A stretch of DNA of 64,000 nucleotides from Xanthomonas vesicatoria ATCC 35937 (GCF_001908725.1 NZ_CP018725.1:2852001-2916000); one strand, 5' to 3'; numbered from the stretch's first letter, positions 36,862-47,320 are shown. The notes: generated by a model not told the origin, from the letters alone. A program made the numbers and translations.

Positions 36862-39168
36862 TCAGAACTTCGCGTCCAAGGTCAAGAACACCTGCCGCGG
36901 CGCACTGGCGTGGAAGGCCAACTGCCGCCCATTCGGATCGCTGTTGGCGAACGCGGTGAGGTTGGAGGCGTAGCGCTTGTCGGTGAGGTTGGTGACGTTG
37001 AGCGAGAGCTTGAGCGCCTGCAACACGCCGACCTGGCCGAATTCATAGCCGGCGCCCGCATCGAAAGAGGTGTAGCCGCCAAAGCCCTGGTCGTTGGTGT
37101 AGGTGTAGTAGCGCTGACCGGTGTACTTGCCGCGCAGGTTCACGTTCCAGTTGGCGTAATTGAACGCAATTTCGCTGGCGAACATGCGCTTGGGCGTATC
37201 CACCGTGGTCTTGCCGGCGGTGGGAATGGTCACGCCGTTTTGCACGTAGTTGTCGTCGTAGGTGGAACGGTTGATCGAGGCGGAGTTGTACCACTGCAGA
37301 TAGCTGGTGGGCTTCCAGATCACGGTCAGTTCGCCGCCGCGGCTGCTCACCGAGCCCACGTTGAAGAAGCGCGTGGTGCACGCCGGCGTGGTGCCCTGCT
37401 GGATGCTGGCGCAGGGATTGAGCGAGAGCAGACGGTTGTCGAAGGTGACGTCGTAGCCGACCAGCGAGGCCTCGAAGCGGTCGCGCACAAAGCGGTAGCC
37501 AGCTTCCACGGTGCGTGATTTTTCCGGCTCCAGCGCGCCTACGCTGGCATCGAACGAGGCCTGGGTCACCAGCAGCGGACCACCGGCGCCGCCGCCCTGG
37601 AACGCGGCGATGTTTTCCGCATACGAGGCGAATACTTCCTGCCCTTCGGCCAGGCGATAGCCCAGCCCGATCTGCGGCAACACCGACTCGCTGGCCTTGA
37701 TCGACCCGGTCGCCACCGGCGCTTCCACCGCGATGCCCGGCGTCTCGCGTGCGGTCATTTCGGTACTGGGGCTCTTGATGCCCAGGTCCAGGCTCAGGCG
37801 CTCGTCCAGGAACTTGAAATTACCCTGCACGTAAAACTGCCGCGTGGTGATCACATAGTTTTGCGAGAACAGCCGACGGTTGGGATTTTGCAGGAACTTG
37901 TCGTCGTCCACCGGCCCGGTAATCCAGTAGAAATTGCGCTCCACGTCGTGGTGGTTGCGCTCGTACCACAGCCCGGCTTCCAGATGATGCCGGCCCAGGT
38001 CCCAACCGAGCGAAGCGATGCCGCCGGTGCGGTTGATCCAATAGTTGGTACTGCGGATGGAGATCGGCAGTGCCTGCGGCGTACCCGGGTTGGAGGCCTG
38101 GCCCGGCGACCACCAATGACCCTGCCCCTTGTTTTCGTGGTGATAGACCTGCGTATGCAGGCTGATTGCATCGTTGGGCTGGAAGTCGCCTGCCACATAG
38201 AACAGGTCGTCGTCGCGCAGCGCGCGGCTCTGGTAGTACGCATCGTCGATGTTGTCCACGCCACCGCTGAAGCCGCAGCGCGCCGCGTTGCGTGTGGCCG
38301 GCGCGCAGTATGCCGCCGCCAGTGCACGGTTCCAGTCCGGCGCATACAGATTCCAGTCCCAGCCCAGGCCACGCGCCATGCCGCTCTTGGACAGATAGGC
38401 ATAATCTGCCTGCGAGGTGCGCGAGGTATCGGCGAACGCCGTCAGCTTGCCGCCGTCGAACTGATACACGCCCTTGGCGTTGAACTGCCGCGTGGTGGTC
38501 GGCGATTCCGGACGCGCCCACATGTCTGCGGTAGCTCCGATGCCCGACAGATACGCGGAAAATCCGTTGTAATCGCCGGTATCCACACGCAGGAAGGTGC
38601 GACGGTTGGCATCAGACCCCAGCGTCTGCGACACCTGGCCGCCGAACACGCTGGACGGATCGGCCGAGTAGTACTGGATGGTGCCACCGAGGTTGCTGGT
38701 GGATGCGGTGCCCAACGCACCGATGCCCGATGCCAGTTCCACGCCGCCAAAGTTTTCTGCGATCAATGCGCGGCTGATGTTGAGGCCGTTGTAGTTGCCG
38801 TAGGCGTTATCGCCCAGCGGCAGGCCGTCGAGCGTATAGCCCAGGCGCGTCCCGTTGAAGCCGCGCAGGCTGATCGTCTGCGACTCTTCGTTGGCACCGA
38901 AGGCATCGTTGGATTGCACGTTGACGCCCGGCATGCGGTTGAGCAGCTTCTGGATGCTGGTGCCCGGCGGCAGCACCGGAATGTCTTGCTGGGTGATGCG
39001 CTGCACCTGACGCGTTTCGCCCTGTCCAATCACCGAGACCGCATCGAGTTGCTGGACGGTAGAGCCGATGTCGGCGGACACGTCGGCCGGTGTATCGAAC
39101 GCATGTGCAGCCGGCGACAGCACAAGCGCGGTGAGGACGGCAGCACTTAACAGATGGGTCTTGGGCAT
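36862..39168 (-). CDS. TonB-dependent outer-membrane receptor
   Basis: 768 residues. Signal peptide MPKTHLLSAAVLTALVLSPAAHA; then a plug with LDAVSVIGQGETRQVQRI, LLNRMPGVNVQSNDAFG, ISLRGFNGTRLGYTLDGLPLG and GIGALGTASTSNLGGTIQYYS. It ends in FLTLDAKF with terminal Phe. The start at 39168 gives the signal peptide directly; the longer reading frame is unsupported. The substrate is unknown, but a Pho-box-like sequence upstream and flanking phosphodiesterase and phosphatase genes suggest a phosphorylated substrate. Confidence 0.9.
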   Translation of the reverse strand: MPKTHLLSAAVLTALVLSPAAHAFDTPADVSADIGSTVQQLDAVSVIGQGETRQVQRITQQDIPVLPPGTSIQKLLNRMPGVNVQSNDAFGANEESQTISLRGFNGTRLGYTLDGLPLGDNAYGNYNGLNISRALIAENFGGVELASGIGALGTASTSNLGGTIQYYSADPSSVFGGQVSQTLGSDANRRTFLRVDTGDYNGFSAYLSGIGATADMWARPESPTTTRQFNAKGVYQFDGGKLTAFADTSRTSQADYAYLSKSGMARGLGWDWNLYAPDWNRALAAAYCAPATRNAARCGFSGGVDNIDDAYYQSRALRDDDLFYVAGDFQPNDAISLHTQVYHHENKGQGHWWSPGQASNPGTPQALPISIRSTNYWINRTGGIASLGWDLGRHHLEAGLWYERNHHDVERNFYWITGPVDDDKFLQNPNRRLFSQNYVITTRQFYVQGNFKFLDERLSLDLGIKSPSTEMTARETPGIAVEAPVATGSIKASESVLPQIGLGYRLAEGQEVFASYAENIAAFQGGGAGGPLLVTQASFDASVGALEPEKSRTVEAGYRFVRDRFEASLVGYDVTFDNRLLSLNPCASIQQGTTPACTTRFFNVGSVSSRGGELTVIWKPTSYLQWYNSASINRSTYDDNYVQNGVTIPTAGKTTVDTPKRMFASEIAFNYANWNVNLRGKYTGQRYYTYTNDQGFGGYTSFDAGAGYEFGQVGVLQALKLSLNVTNLTDKRYASNLTAFANSDPNGRQLAFHASAPRQVFLTLDAKF

Positions 39169-39242
39169 GAGCGGCAGGGGGGGAAGAGTCAAAAGATGAC
39201 GGCAAGCGTGCGACAGCTGTCTTGCGTCGATGCGACGCTCAG

Positions 39243-39260
39243 ATGACAGTGCCGAGACAG
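39243..39260 (-). promoter_or_regulatory. Candidate Pho box upstream of TonB receptor
   Basis: On the minus strand the sequence reads CTGTCTC-GGCA-CTGTCAT: two 7-base direct repeats with a 4-base spacer, the arrangement bound by PhoB (consensus CTGTCAT twice). The second repeat is perfect and the first matches at five of seven. It is 75 bases before the receptor start. Confidence 0.5.
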
Positions 39261-39366
39261 CTGCTGCGTATGTCGCGCTGCAGCTGCGTTCTGCTGGCAT
39301 GCGCGTGTCATCTGTACGTCGTAATCTGCGCGCTCTTCCAGTCGTGCTGCTTCGAGGAATCGTCCC

Positions 39367-40224
39367 ATGGCCCACCGCATCGCCCGCCACTGCCAACGGA
39401 CGCTGGCAAGCGTCGCCGTCGTTGTCTTGTTGATCGGCAGCGGCCTGGCCACTGCGCGGCAACCGGCAACGCCGGCGGACTCGGTGCTTGCCACCGATGC
39501 GCAGGGATACCTGGAAAAACAGCAGTTGCCCGATAGCCTGCAGCTGGTGCCGTCCCCGCCGCAGGATGGTAGCGCCGCGCTCGCCAACGACGAGTCCATC
39601 GCCAAGGCCATGCTCGCGCTACGCGGCACACCTCGCTGGGACCTGGCCGCGCGCGACGCGGTGCTGCGCTTTCCCGACGCGGCCAGCCACTTCAGCTGCG
39701 CGCTCGGCGTGCAGATCGACCAGGCCAGCACACCGCATCTGCTGCGCCTGCTCGAACGCAGCATGCGCGACGCCAGCAGCAGCACCAGTGCCGCCAAGGC
39801 GCGTTACCAACGCCCGCGCCCGTTCATGCGCAACGCGCAACCGATGTGCACCCCGGACGACGATGCGTCCCTGCGCAAGAATGGCTCTTACCCCTCCGGC
39901 CACACTGCCATCGGCTGGGCCTGGGGGCTGATCCTGTCGGAGATCGCGCCCGCCCAGCGCAACGCGCTACTGGCGCGCGGCCGCGCCTTCGGCGACAGCC
40001 GCCTGGTTTGCAACGTGCATTGGCAAAGTGACGTCTTGCAGGGCCGCATCATGGGCGCGGCCACCGTCGCCGCATTGCACGACAGCCCGGAGTTTCAGAA
40101 GGACCTTGCCGCTGCGCGGCGCGAGCTGGCAGCGGCGCACGTGAAGCACCCGAGTTCTTCTCTGCCGGCGGCCTGTGCGGCAGAAGACACCGCGCTGCGG
40201 ACGGTATTGCCGGGCGGGATGTGA
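39367..40224 (+). CDS. Class A nonspecific acid phosphatase (PAP2 fold)
   Basis: 285 residues with a signal peptide (VVVLLIGSGLATA). The three PAP2 phosphatase motifs are present in order: KARYQRPRP (KxxxxxxRP), GSYPSGHTAIGWAW (PSGH, and the class A NSAP signature GSYPSGHT), and GDSRLVCNVHWQSD (SRxxxxxHxxSD). It is a vanadate-type acid phosphatase releasing phosphate from organic esters in the periplasm. It is divergent from the TonB receptor, 198 bases apart. Confidence 0.93.
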   Translation: MAHRIARHCQRTLASVAVVVLLIGSGLATARQPATPADSVLATDAQGYLEKQQLPDSLQLVPSPPQDGSAALANDESIAKAMLALRGTPRWDLAARDAVLRFPDAASHFSCALGVQIDQASTPHLLRLLERSMRDASSSTSAAKARYQRPRPFMRNAQPMCTPDDDASLRKNGSYPSGHTAIGWAWGLILSEIAPAQRNALLARGRAFGDSRLVCNVHWQSDVLQGRIMGAATVAALHDSPEFQKDLAAARRELAAAHVKHPSSSLPAACAAEDTALRTVLPGGM

Positions 40225-40426
40225 TGGCCGCAATGCTAAATGCAACAACCGGATGTCGGCGTACGGCTCTAAGTGTTGCGCGGGCGAGACCGAAGTGACC
40301 ATCCACTGTGGAACTTGCTTCTGACTTTTTCAGAAGAATTAGCCGCGCTGATTGATTGCATGCGACGCACCCAACACCGTCGCGATAGCAGAGCAAACGT
40401 TCACCGCGACCGTGCTCGGCCCGGCA

Positions 40427-41770
40427 TCACTTACCGATACAAAAACTCGAGAAGATCTTGCCCAGCAATTCATCGGCACTCAGCTTGCCGGTGATCTCGC
40501 CCAGCGCTGCATGCGCCAGGCGCAGCTCTTCGGCGGCAAGTTCGAGTTGTTCGAATCCCAGTTCCAGCTCGGCCGCATCCGCATGTTGCTCGGCACGCCG
40601 TAGTGCATCCACATGCCGGGTGCGTGCGGAGAATTCGCCATCCACGCTTTCAATGCCGTCGCTTAACGCCAGTTCTCGCAGGCGGGTGTGCAGTTGTTCC
40701 AATCCTTGCCCCGTCGTTGCCGAGACCGCGACTGCATTCGCATCGAGCAGCGGCGTATTGTTGTCCAGCAGATCGCATTTGTTATGAATCCACAGCTGGC
40801 GCGGCACCGCATCGATAGCATCGCCGATCGCCTCACGCGCAGCCTGTGGGTCGCGCGCATCCAGCACCACCAGTGCCAGGTCGGCGCGCTGCAATTCGGC
40901 GCGTGCGCGGCGCATGCCTTCGCGTTCGATCGCATCGCCGCCATCGCGCAGGCCGGCGGTATCGACCAGGGTCAACTCGAAGCCATCGAGCAGAATCGCT
41001 TCATGCAAGGTGTCACGTGTGGTGCCGGCCACGTCGGTGACGATGGCACGATCGCTACCGGCAAGTGCATTGAGCAACGAACTCTTGCCTGCGTTGGGCG
41101 GGCCGATCAGCACCGCATGCATCCCGTCGCGCAACTTGCGCCCGCGTTCTGCATCGCGCAGTAGCTGCGCCAGCAATGCGCGCGCCTGCTGCAATCCCTC
41201 CCGCACCTGCGTGCCGCCTAATGTATCGAGCGGTTCATCGGCAAAGTCGATCGCCGCTTCCACATGCACGCGTAAGCGCGTCAGGCTGTCGCTCACCGCA
41301 TCGATGCGACGCGAGAACACGCCGTCCAACGAACGCCGCGCGGCACCGGCCGCACGCACATCGCCGGCGGCGATCAGATCCGCAATCGCCTCGGCCTGGG
41401 TCAGATCGAGTTTGCCGTTGAGAAATGCGCGTTCGCTGAACTCGCCGGCGCGTGCCTGGCGTGCACCCAATGCAATGCAACATGCAACCAATTGGCGTAA
41501 CACCACCGGGCTGCCATGCCCCTGCAATTCCACCACATCCTCGCCGGTGAAGCTGCGTGGCGCGTTGAACCACAGTGCGATGCCGTCATCGATGACCTGG
41601 CCCTGCGCATCGCGAAAGCGCGCGTAGTGCGCATGCCGCGGTTGCAACGGCGCAATGCCTAACTGCGCTGCAATCTGCACTGCCTGCGGCCCGGACAGCC
41701 GCACGATGCCCACCCCACCGGCTCCGGCAGCACTGGCGATGGCAACGATGGTGGACGTGGAAGAAGACAT
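40427..41770 (-). CDS. mnmE: tRNA modification GTPase MnmE
   Basis: 447 residues. With MnmG it adds the carboxymethylaminomethyl/taurine-type group at U34 of tRNA wobble positions. N-terminal formyl-THF domain ([21 protein letters not shown]), central G domain with [19 protein letters not shown] (P-loop), DVAGTTRDT and DTAGLRD, and the invariant C-terminal FCIGK with the catalytic Cys. The ATG at 41770 is used; an upstream start adds sixteen non-conserved residues. Unlike in many bacteria it is separated from yidC by another gene. Confidence 0.97.
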   Translation of the reverse strand: MSSSTSTIVAIASAAGAGGVGIVRLSGPQAVQIAAQLGIAPLQPRHAHYARFRDAQGQVIDDGIALWFNAPRSFTGEDVVELQGHGSPVVLRQLVACCIALGARQARAGEFSERAFLNGKLDLTQAEAIADLIAAGDVRAAGAARRSLDGVFSRRIDAVSDSLTRLRVHVEAAIDFADEPLDTLGGTQVREGLQQARALLAQLLRDAERGRKLRDGMHAVLIGPPNAGKSSLLNALAGSDRAIVTDVAGTTRDTLHEAILLDGFELTLVDTAGLRDGGDAIEREGMRRARAELQRADLALVVLDARDPQAAREAIGDAIDAVPRQLWIHNKCDLLDNNTPLLDANAVAVSATTGQGLEQLHTRLRELALSDGIESVDGEFSARTRHVDALRRAEQHADAAELELGFEQLELAAEELRLAHAALGEITGKLSADELLGKIFSSFCIGK

Positions 41771-42057
41771 GGGCACTGCTCTTGCGTGGACGGGGATCGG
41801 ATCGGTCACGGCAATCAAAACACCCGCATCGCCTTCGGGCGAAGGTCGGGTGGACGGGCGTTAAGCGCGGCGGACAAAACGTAGGCGGCAGTTATCAGGT
41901 GCAAACGGCGCACAGGAAACGGAATGTACGAATGGTACATGTCGCATCGAGTAACGTCCGCACACGCCTGGCGGCGCGCAGCGTCGTTTGGTTAGCTGCT
42001 TGAGTGGGCATTCGTCTTTTCAGAAAGTGCACTACCCACCTTGCTCGCCCTTGTGCA

Positions 42058-44760
42058 TCACAGCGCCTGCAGCTGCGCGCGCGCCTGCGCCGCACCACTG
42101 CCTTGCGGCTGCAGTTCCAGATAGGTGGAATAGGCCTTGCGCGCCTTGTCGCGCTCGCCCGCCTTTGCGTAGGCGTCGCCGAGATTGAGATACGCCACCG
42201 CACGCGACGGGTCGATCTTGAGCGTATTTTCCAGCCAGCGCGCCGACTCGGCAAAGCGCTCCTGGCGGTAATACACAAACCCAAGATTGTTTGCAGCCAG
42301 CGCAAAGTCTGGGCGTAGCTTCAAGGCTTCGGCAAACTGTTCGGCCGCTTCGGCATAACGTTTTTCCTTGTACAGCTGCAGGCCGCGTTCATTGGCCAAC
42401 TGCGCACGTTGGCGGTCGCTGCTTTTCACCGCGGTCGGCAGGACCAGCTTGGCTTCGCCACCTTGCAAGGTCTTCACCGTAACGGGTACAGCCGCCACTG
42501 CCACGCCGGTGGTCGTGGTAGCAGGACGCGCCGCGTCGACGCGTCCGTTGAGTGCGATCGCATCGGCCGACAGCTGCGCAGTGCCCGCGGTCAGGAATTC
42601 TTCGCCGCTAGGCACCTGGAACACGAACTCGCCACCTTGTGAGCCCGGCAAGCTGCCGAATGCCGGCGTTTGCGTCGACACCGCCGAGACTGCCGGCGCG
42701 ACATATGCCGCCAACTCAGTGCCGGTGATCAAGCCATCGCCATTGAGATCGCCCTTGCCCGCCAGCGCCTGCAGCAACACCCAGGTAAACACCGAATGCC
42801 CGTTCGGGCCGCTATCGGCCACTTGTTGATCGGCACCACCGGCGGTGAGCATCTGGCGCGCGATACGCCGCGCGTTCTCGCGCAGGTAGGCACTGGAAGT
42901 GGGCCCGCCACGCGTTAGCCCCAACCCGCTGTAGCAGGCGTCCATCACGAACAACACGTGCTTGGCCTGCAGGCTTTCGGCAATGTTCTGCAGGTCGCTC
43001 ATCGCAATCGCGTCGCTGGCCAGATGCTCCGGGTCCGAGTCGACCGGAATGATGTAGCCCAGGTCGCGCCCGGAGGCCAGCCGACGCGTGGCGCCATGGC
43101 CAGCGAAGAACACGAACACACGGTCGTTGGTCTGCGCACGCCCCTCCCCCAGCCGGTCATGGAAAGCGGCGAGAATATTGTTGCGCGTAGCTTCGCTGTT
43201 TTTCAGCACGATCACTTGTGAGGACGGAAATCCCAGCGGACCGGTCAAGGTGCTGGCGATTGCCTGCGCATCGTTGGCCGCATATTCGAGCTTGGGCCAG
43301 TGCGCGTAGTCGTCAATGCCGATCACGATCGCCCACGACTTGGCATAGCCCGTGGTCACCGTCGCATCGGCCACGGCGCTGGGTGCACGCGCCACCGAAA
43401 ACTCGCGGCCGTTCCAGCCAGCGAACTGGTAGCCGTCGGCGATCAGGCGATCCAGGATCTGCGGCAAGGCCTTCACTGCGCGATCGTGGATGTCATGGAA
43501 CAGCACGATGCCGCGCTGCTCCTTGTTTACCTGGTCGAGCACGCGCTGCACGATCGACTCGGGCACCGGGTCGGCCCAGTCCAGCGAATCGATATTCCAC
43601 ATGATCGATTTCAGACCGGCTTCGCCGAGCAACTGCAGCCCTTCGGCATTGCGCGCGCCATACGGAAACCGGAATAACGGCGCACGTTTGTCGTCCACAG
43701 CACGCAGCAAGGTGTCGGTATCCAGCACCTGGCTGCGCAGTGCATCGCCGGTGGTCTTGGACAACTGCGCATGGGTCAGGCTGTGATTGCCCACCGCATA
43801 GCCTTCTTCCATCAGCGTGTGGCTGATCTTGGACAGCGGCGCCAGCTTGGGTTTGCCTTCGGCATCCAGACTGCCGAGATTGCGCCCCACTTCGAAGAAC
43901 ACCCCGGGCACGTCGTAGCGCTTGAGAATCGCCACGATCTCTTCGGTGTAGGCCTTGTGCGGGCCATCGTCGAAGGTCAGCACCACCGTCTTGGGCGGCA
44001 GGTCGCGGCCGAATACTTCGCTGTCGCTGTCGCGCGCGGAGAACGGATAGGGCTCCACCACGCCGTGGTCGCGCAGGATGGTTTCGCGTGTGTACAGCGT
44101 GCGCAGATGCGCCACGTAGTCGTCCCACTTCTCACGCTTGGGCACGATCGCGCGGCTACGGTCGAAGCGGCTGAAAATCTGCGTCAGCTCGGTGTTGTAG
44201 CTGCGTTCGATCTCATCCAGTGCTTCCAGATCTTCGCCGATGCGTTGATGCAGTTTCACCGCCGGCAGCGCAGAGTCGCGGCCGATGCGTGCATGCAACT
44301 CGCGCAACACTTCGGCAAATGCCAGGCGATCGGCATCGAACAAATCCGGAGCCGATTCCACTTCGTCCAGCACCGCAGCGAGCGTCGCGAACCGGCTGGC
44401 ATCCTTGGACGTCAGGATTGTTTCGAACGCGGCGGCGATGCGTTCGCGCTGCTCGAGATTTTCATGGAACAACTGCTGCCCCACGCTGCTGGAGGTGGCC
44501 CGATCGCGTGGGGCCTGTTTATCCTCATCGGCCAGCAACACGATGATGCGGCGGTGCCGGTCCAGTTGTTCGCGCAGCTGCACGATCACTGCATGTGCAG
44601 CGTCGCCGGTCTTGTTCCCCTGCGTCCCTGCGGTCGTCGCAGCAGCAGGTGTCGCAGTGGATGCGGCATCGCCCGCGGCGTGCTTGCCACAACCGGCTAG
44701 CGCCAGCACTCCCGCGCAGCTTGCGCACAGCAACAGGCGATGCAACAGCGATGTGGTCAC
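42058..44760 (-). CDS. Lipoprotein with polysaccharide deacetylase, caspase-like, EF-hand and TPR parts
   Basis: About 900 residues from a GTG start with AAGGAC upstream. A lipoprotein signal (VLALAGC) is followed by a ~230-residue helical part, then a NodB-type deacetylase near residues 255-450: VVLTFDDGPH (catalytic DD), NHSLTH (metal HxxxH) and RFPYGARN. A C14 caspase-like domain follows (about 470-720): WAIVIGIDDYAHWPKLEYAANDA, the catalytic His in VFFAGHG, and the catalytic Cys in MDACYSG. DLNGDGLITGTE near 670 is a complete EF-hand loop. The C-terminal ~110 residues form TPR repeats. All key residues look intact. It probably sits in the periplasm facing peptidoglycan or exopolysaccharide; role unknown. 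Confidence 0.88.
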   Translation of the reverse strand: MTTSLLHRLLLCASCAGVLALAGCGKHAAGDAASTATPAAATTAGTQGNKTGDAAHAVIVQLREQLDRHRRIIVLLADEDKQAPRDRATSSSVGQQLFHENLEQRERIAAAFETILTSKDASRFATLAAVLDEVESAPDLFDADRLAFAEVLRELHARIGRDSALPAVKLHQRIGEDLEALDEIERSYNTELTQIFSRFDRSRAIVPKREKWDDYVAHLRTLYTRETILRDHGVVEPYPFSARDSDSEVFGRDLPPKTVVLTFDDGPHKAYTEEIVAILKRYDVPGVFFEVGRNLGSLDAEGKPKLAPLSKISHTLMEEGYAVGNHSLTHAQLSKTTGDALRSQVLDTDTLLRAVDDKRAPLFRFPYGARNAEGLQLLGEAGLKSIMWNIDSLDWADPVPESIVQRVLDQVNKEQRGIVLFHDIHDRAVKALPQILDRLIADGYQFAGWNGREFSVARAPSAVADATVTTGYAKSWAIVIGIDDYAHWPKLEYAANDAQAIASTLTGPLGFPSSQVIVLKNSEATRNNILAAFHDRLGEGRAQTNDRVFVFFAGHGATRRLASGRDLGYIIPVDSDPEHLASDAIAMSDLQNIAESLQAKHVLFVMDACYSGLGLTRGGPTSSAYLRENARRIARQMLTAGGADQQVADSGPNGHSVFTWVLLQALAGKGDLNGDGLITGTELAAYVAPAVSAVSTQTPAFGSLPGSQGGEFVFQVPSGEEFLTAGTAQLSADAIALNGRVDAARPATTTTGVAVAAVPVTVKTLQGGEAKLVLPTAVKSSDRQRAQLANERGLQLYKEKRYAEAAEQFAEALKLRPDFALAANNLGFVYYRQERFAESARWLENTLKIDPSRAVAYLNLGDAYAKAGERDKARKAYSTYLELQPQGSGAAQARAQLQAL

Positions 44761-44812
44761 GACGACGTCCTTGGCGAGGAAGACAATAGACAGCAGAGAC
44801 GGGCTGACATGC

Positions 44813-44838
44813 AGAAAGCCCGCCTTGCGGCGGGCCTT
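44813..44838 (-). terminator. Stem-loop after yidC
   Basis: Stem GCCCGCC/GGCGGGC with a 4-base loop (TTGC), followed on the minus strand by TTTCTG. It lies eight bases beyond the yidC stop, between it and the deacetylase/caspase gene. Confidence 0.7.
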
Positions 44839-44845
44839 CTTCAAC

Positions 44846-46570
44846 TTACTTGGCGTTGGCCTGGATGATCTTGCTCGGCTTCTCGCCGTGCTGGCGGATC
44901 ATCCACCACTGGATCAACAGACCCAGGCCGCCGTTGACCACCCAGTACAGCACCAGGCCGGCCGGCATGAAGGCCATCATGACGCCGAACACCAGCGGCA
45001 TGAACTGCATCATCTTGGCCTGCATCGGGTCCATGCCCGGGGTCGGGGTCAGCTTCTGCGTCGCCCACATGATGGCGATGTTGAGCACCGGCAGGATGAA
45101 ATACGGGTCGCGTGCGGTCAGATCCTGGATCCAGCCCAGCCACGGCGCCTGACGCAATTCCACCGATTCCACCAACACCCAGTACAGCGCGAAGAAGATC
45201 GGCATCTGGATCAGCAGCGGCAGGCAGCCGCCCATCGGGTTGATCTTTTCCTTCTTGAACAGCTCCATCGTCGCCTGCTGGTACTTGACGCGATCGTCGC
45301 CGTAGCGCTCCTTCAACTGCGCCAGGCGCGGCTGGAAGCGGCGCATCTTGGCACCAGACTTATATTGCGCAGCCGACAGCGGATACAGCGCCAGACGCAG
45401 CAGCACCACCAGGCCGATGATGGACCAGCCCCAGTTGTGCAGGAAGCTGTGCAGATGGCTCAGCACCCAGAACAGGCCCTGGCCGATGATGGCCATGATC
45501 GAGAAGCGGCTGTAGTCGACCACGCGGTCCAGGCCCTTCACGTCTTCCTTGGCGATCAGGCTGACCAGCTTCGGGCCCACCCACAGGCGCGCCTCGGTGC
45601 TGGCGGTCTGGCCCGGCGCCACTGTGAATGCCGGTCCACGCAGCTCGGCCACGTCGCGCGGGCCGTCCTGGGCCAGCACATACAGCGACGCCTGGTCCTT
45701 CTGCGGGATCCATGCGGTAAAGAAGTGGTGCTGCAGCAGCGCCACCCAGCCACCGGTGATCTGGCGGTTCAGGCCGCCGTCGTCCATGTAGTCCTTGAAC
45801 GCGCGGCGCTCGTAGCCCTCCTGCGGGCTGTACCAGGTCGCCCCGTTGAAGCTGAAGGAGTCCGGGTTGGTCATGCCGCGGCTGAGGATGGTCGGCACCC
45901 GGCTCAGCTTGCGGAACACGTAGCCGTTCCACGGCGCGCCACTCTTGTTGATCACCTCGTCCTTGATCGAGATCGCGTAGCGGCCGCGTTCCAGGGTGAA
46001 GGTGCGACGGATCGACACGCCATTGGGGCCATTCCATACGAACGGCACCACCAGTGTGTTCTGGCCCTTGGCCAGTTCAAACGTGCTGCCCGGCTGTTCG
46101 GCGCGGAAGCCGCCCACGCCCGGCACCGGCGAATGTTCGCTGGCCCAACCGCTGGTGGCGTTGTACGGATGCACGGCGTCTTCAGTCAGCAGGCTGACCG
46201 GTGCGGTGCCGTCCTTGGTCTGCGGAAACTGCAATAGCTCGGCATCGAGCACGCTGCGGCCGTCCAGCTTCAGGCGCAGCACGTCCGAGGTCAGCGTGAT
46301 CACCGGCGCAGCGCCAGCCGCTGCCGGAGTGGCTGTGGTGGTGCTGGTGGCCGCCGGCGCCGCACCCGGCACGCCTGCCTGCGGGATCGCCTGAGCGGCA
46401 GGCACGTTGGCGGCCGGCGCCGAGGCATCCGGATCGCGTGCAGCCGGTACCGATTGCGTCGCGACTACGGCAGGTGCATTCGCCGCCGCCTTGTCCTTGC
46501 CCCACTCCATCCACAGCAGCGCCGCGACCATTAGCCAGGCAAAAATCAGGAAAACACGGGTCTGGTTCAT
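44846..46570 (-). CDS. yidC: Membrane protein insertase YidC
   Basis: 574 residues. An N-terminal membrane anchor, then a Ala/Pro-rich linker and the periplasmic beta-domain (about 70-350), and the conserved five-helix insertase core: [50 protein letters not shown], with the positively charged groove helix, and [31 protein letters not shown]. It inserts and folds inner-membrane proteins with or without SecYEG. It follows rnpA by 25 bases. Confidence 0.97.
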   Translation of the reverse strand: MNQTRVFLIFAWLMVAALLWMEWGKDKAAANAPAVVATQSVPAARDPDASAPAANVPAAQAIPQAGVPGAAPAATSTTTATPAAAGAAPVITLTSDVLRLKLDGRSVLDAELLQFPQTKDGTAPVSLLTEDAVHPYNATSGWASEHSPVPGVGGFRAEQPGSTFELAKGQNTLVVPFVWNGPNGVSIRRTFTLERGRYAISIKDEVINKSGAPWNGYVFRKLSRVPTILSRGMTNPDSFSFNGATWYSPQEGYERRAFKDYMDDGGLNRQITGGWVALLQHHFFTAWIPQKDQASLYVLAQDGPRDVAELRGPAFTVAPGQTASTEARLWVGPKLVSLIAKEDVKGLDRVVDYSRFSIMAIIGQGLFWVLSHLHSFLHNWGWSIIGLVVLLRLALYPLSAAQYKSGAKMRRFQPRLAQLKERYGDDRVKYQQATMELFKKEKINPMGGCLPLLIQMPIFFALYWVLVESVELRQAPWLGWIQDLTARDPYFILPVLNIAIMWATQKLTPTPGMDPMQAKMMQFMPLVFGVMMAFMPAGLVLYWVVNGGLGLLIQWWMIRQHGEKPSKIIQANAK

Positions 46571-46595
46571 CGGGCAGCAACTCGCTCAGTCGGAA

Positions 46596-47033
46596 CTACA
46601 GTTCCGGCTCTGTCGGGGAAAGGGAGGATGGGTGCATCGTCCTGGCGGGCGGCATTGTGCCGGGCGCAGCAGGTGGGGGCAATGCACCGGCACGGCGCAG
46701 AAGACGCACGAAGGCGTCACGAATCTGTGGATTGGTCGCTTTTGCAGCTGCGGAGCGGGCCACAATGACGTAATCGCCACCGGCCAGATCAGGCAGCAGA
46801 TGCCGCATGGCATCGCGCAGGACGCGCTTGATGCGATTGCGGCCGACTGCGCGCGTGTCCACCTTGCGCGACACCGCCATGCCCAGACGCGGCGGCGTAT
46901 CGCCGGTGCGCCAATGCAGGCTGAGCAGCGGATCCGAGGTGCGACGTGCGGTATCGAAGACGACCGTATATTGCGCACGCGTACGAACCCGCGCAGAGCG
47001 AGGAAATCGCCTGCACGGGTTCGATGCGTTCAC
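46596..47033 (-). CDS. rnpA: Ribonuclease P protein component
   Basis: 145 residues from a GTG start ([17 protein letters not shown]). The signature [29 protein letters not shown] (RNR box) is typical of RnpA, which helps the RNase P RNA process tRNA 5' ends. An alternative TTG start at 47075 overlaps the rpmH stop and would add fourteen residues; the GTG form fits the family better. The C-terminal 30 residues are Pro-rich and longer than in E. coli (119 residues). No yidD gene lies between it and yidC. Confidence 0.93.
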   Translation of the reverse strand: MNASNPCRRFPRSARVRTRAQYTVVFDTARRTSDPLLSLHWRTGDTPPRLGMAVSRKVDTRAVGRNRIKRVLRDAMRHLLPDLAGGDYVIVARSAAAKATNPQIRDAFVRLLRRAGALPPPAAPGTMPPARTMHPSSLSPTEPEL

Positions 47034-47071
47034 GGTAGGACTTGCCTCGGCCGCAGAGAGCGGCGCGGCAA

Positions 47072-47212
47072 TCAAGCGCTCAGGCGCTTGCGGCCCTTGG
47101 CGCGGCGGCGAGCCAGGATCTTGCGGCCGTCGGCGGTTGCCATACGTGCGCGGAAACCATGGTCGCGTGCTCGCTTCAGGTTACTGGGTTGGAAAGTACG
47201 CTTGGTGGCCAT
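47072..47212 (-). CDS. rpmH: 50S ribosomal protein L34
   Basis: 46 residues: [20 protein letters not shown], then [20 protein letters not shown] and RKRLSA. This is the nearly invariant bL34 sequence. It is the first gene of the leftward rpmH-rnpA-yidC operon and faces dnaA. The region before the ATG must hold the rpmH promoter. Confidence 0.98.
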
Positions 47213-47320
47213 GGGGCCCTCTGCATGGATGGAGACGAATAGAACCGGAAATTCTATAGGACCGCCCCGGGCCGGGTCAACTCCCCGAATGCTTTACCGA
47301 CCGTGAGGCTGCGCACGCCC

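Noticed and set aside
44761..44844. N-terminal extension of the deacetylase/caspase protein from 44844
   Set aside because: It would begin inside the yidC terminator and hide the lipoprotein signal; the GTG at 44760 has a ribosome site and gives a proper signal.
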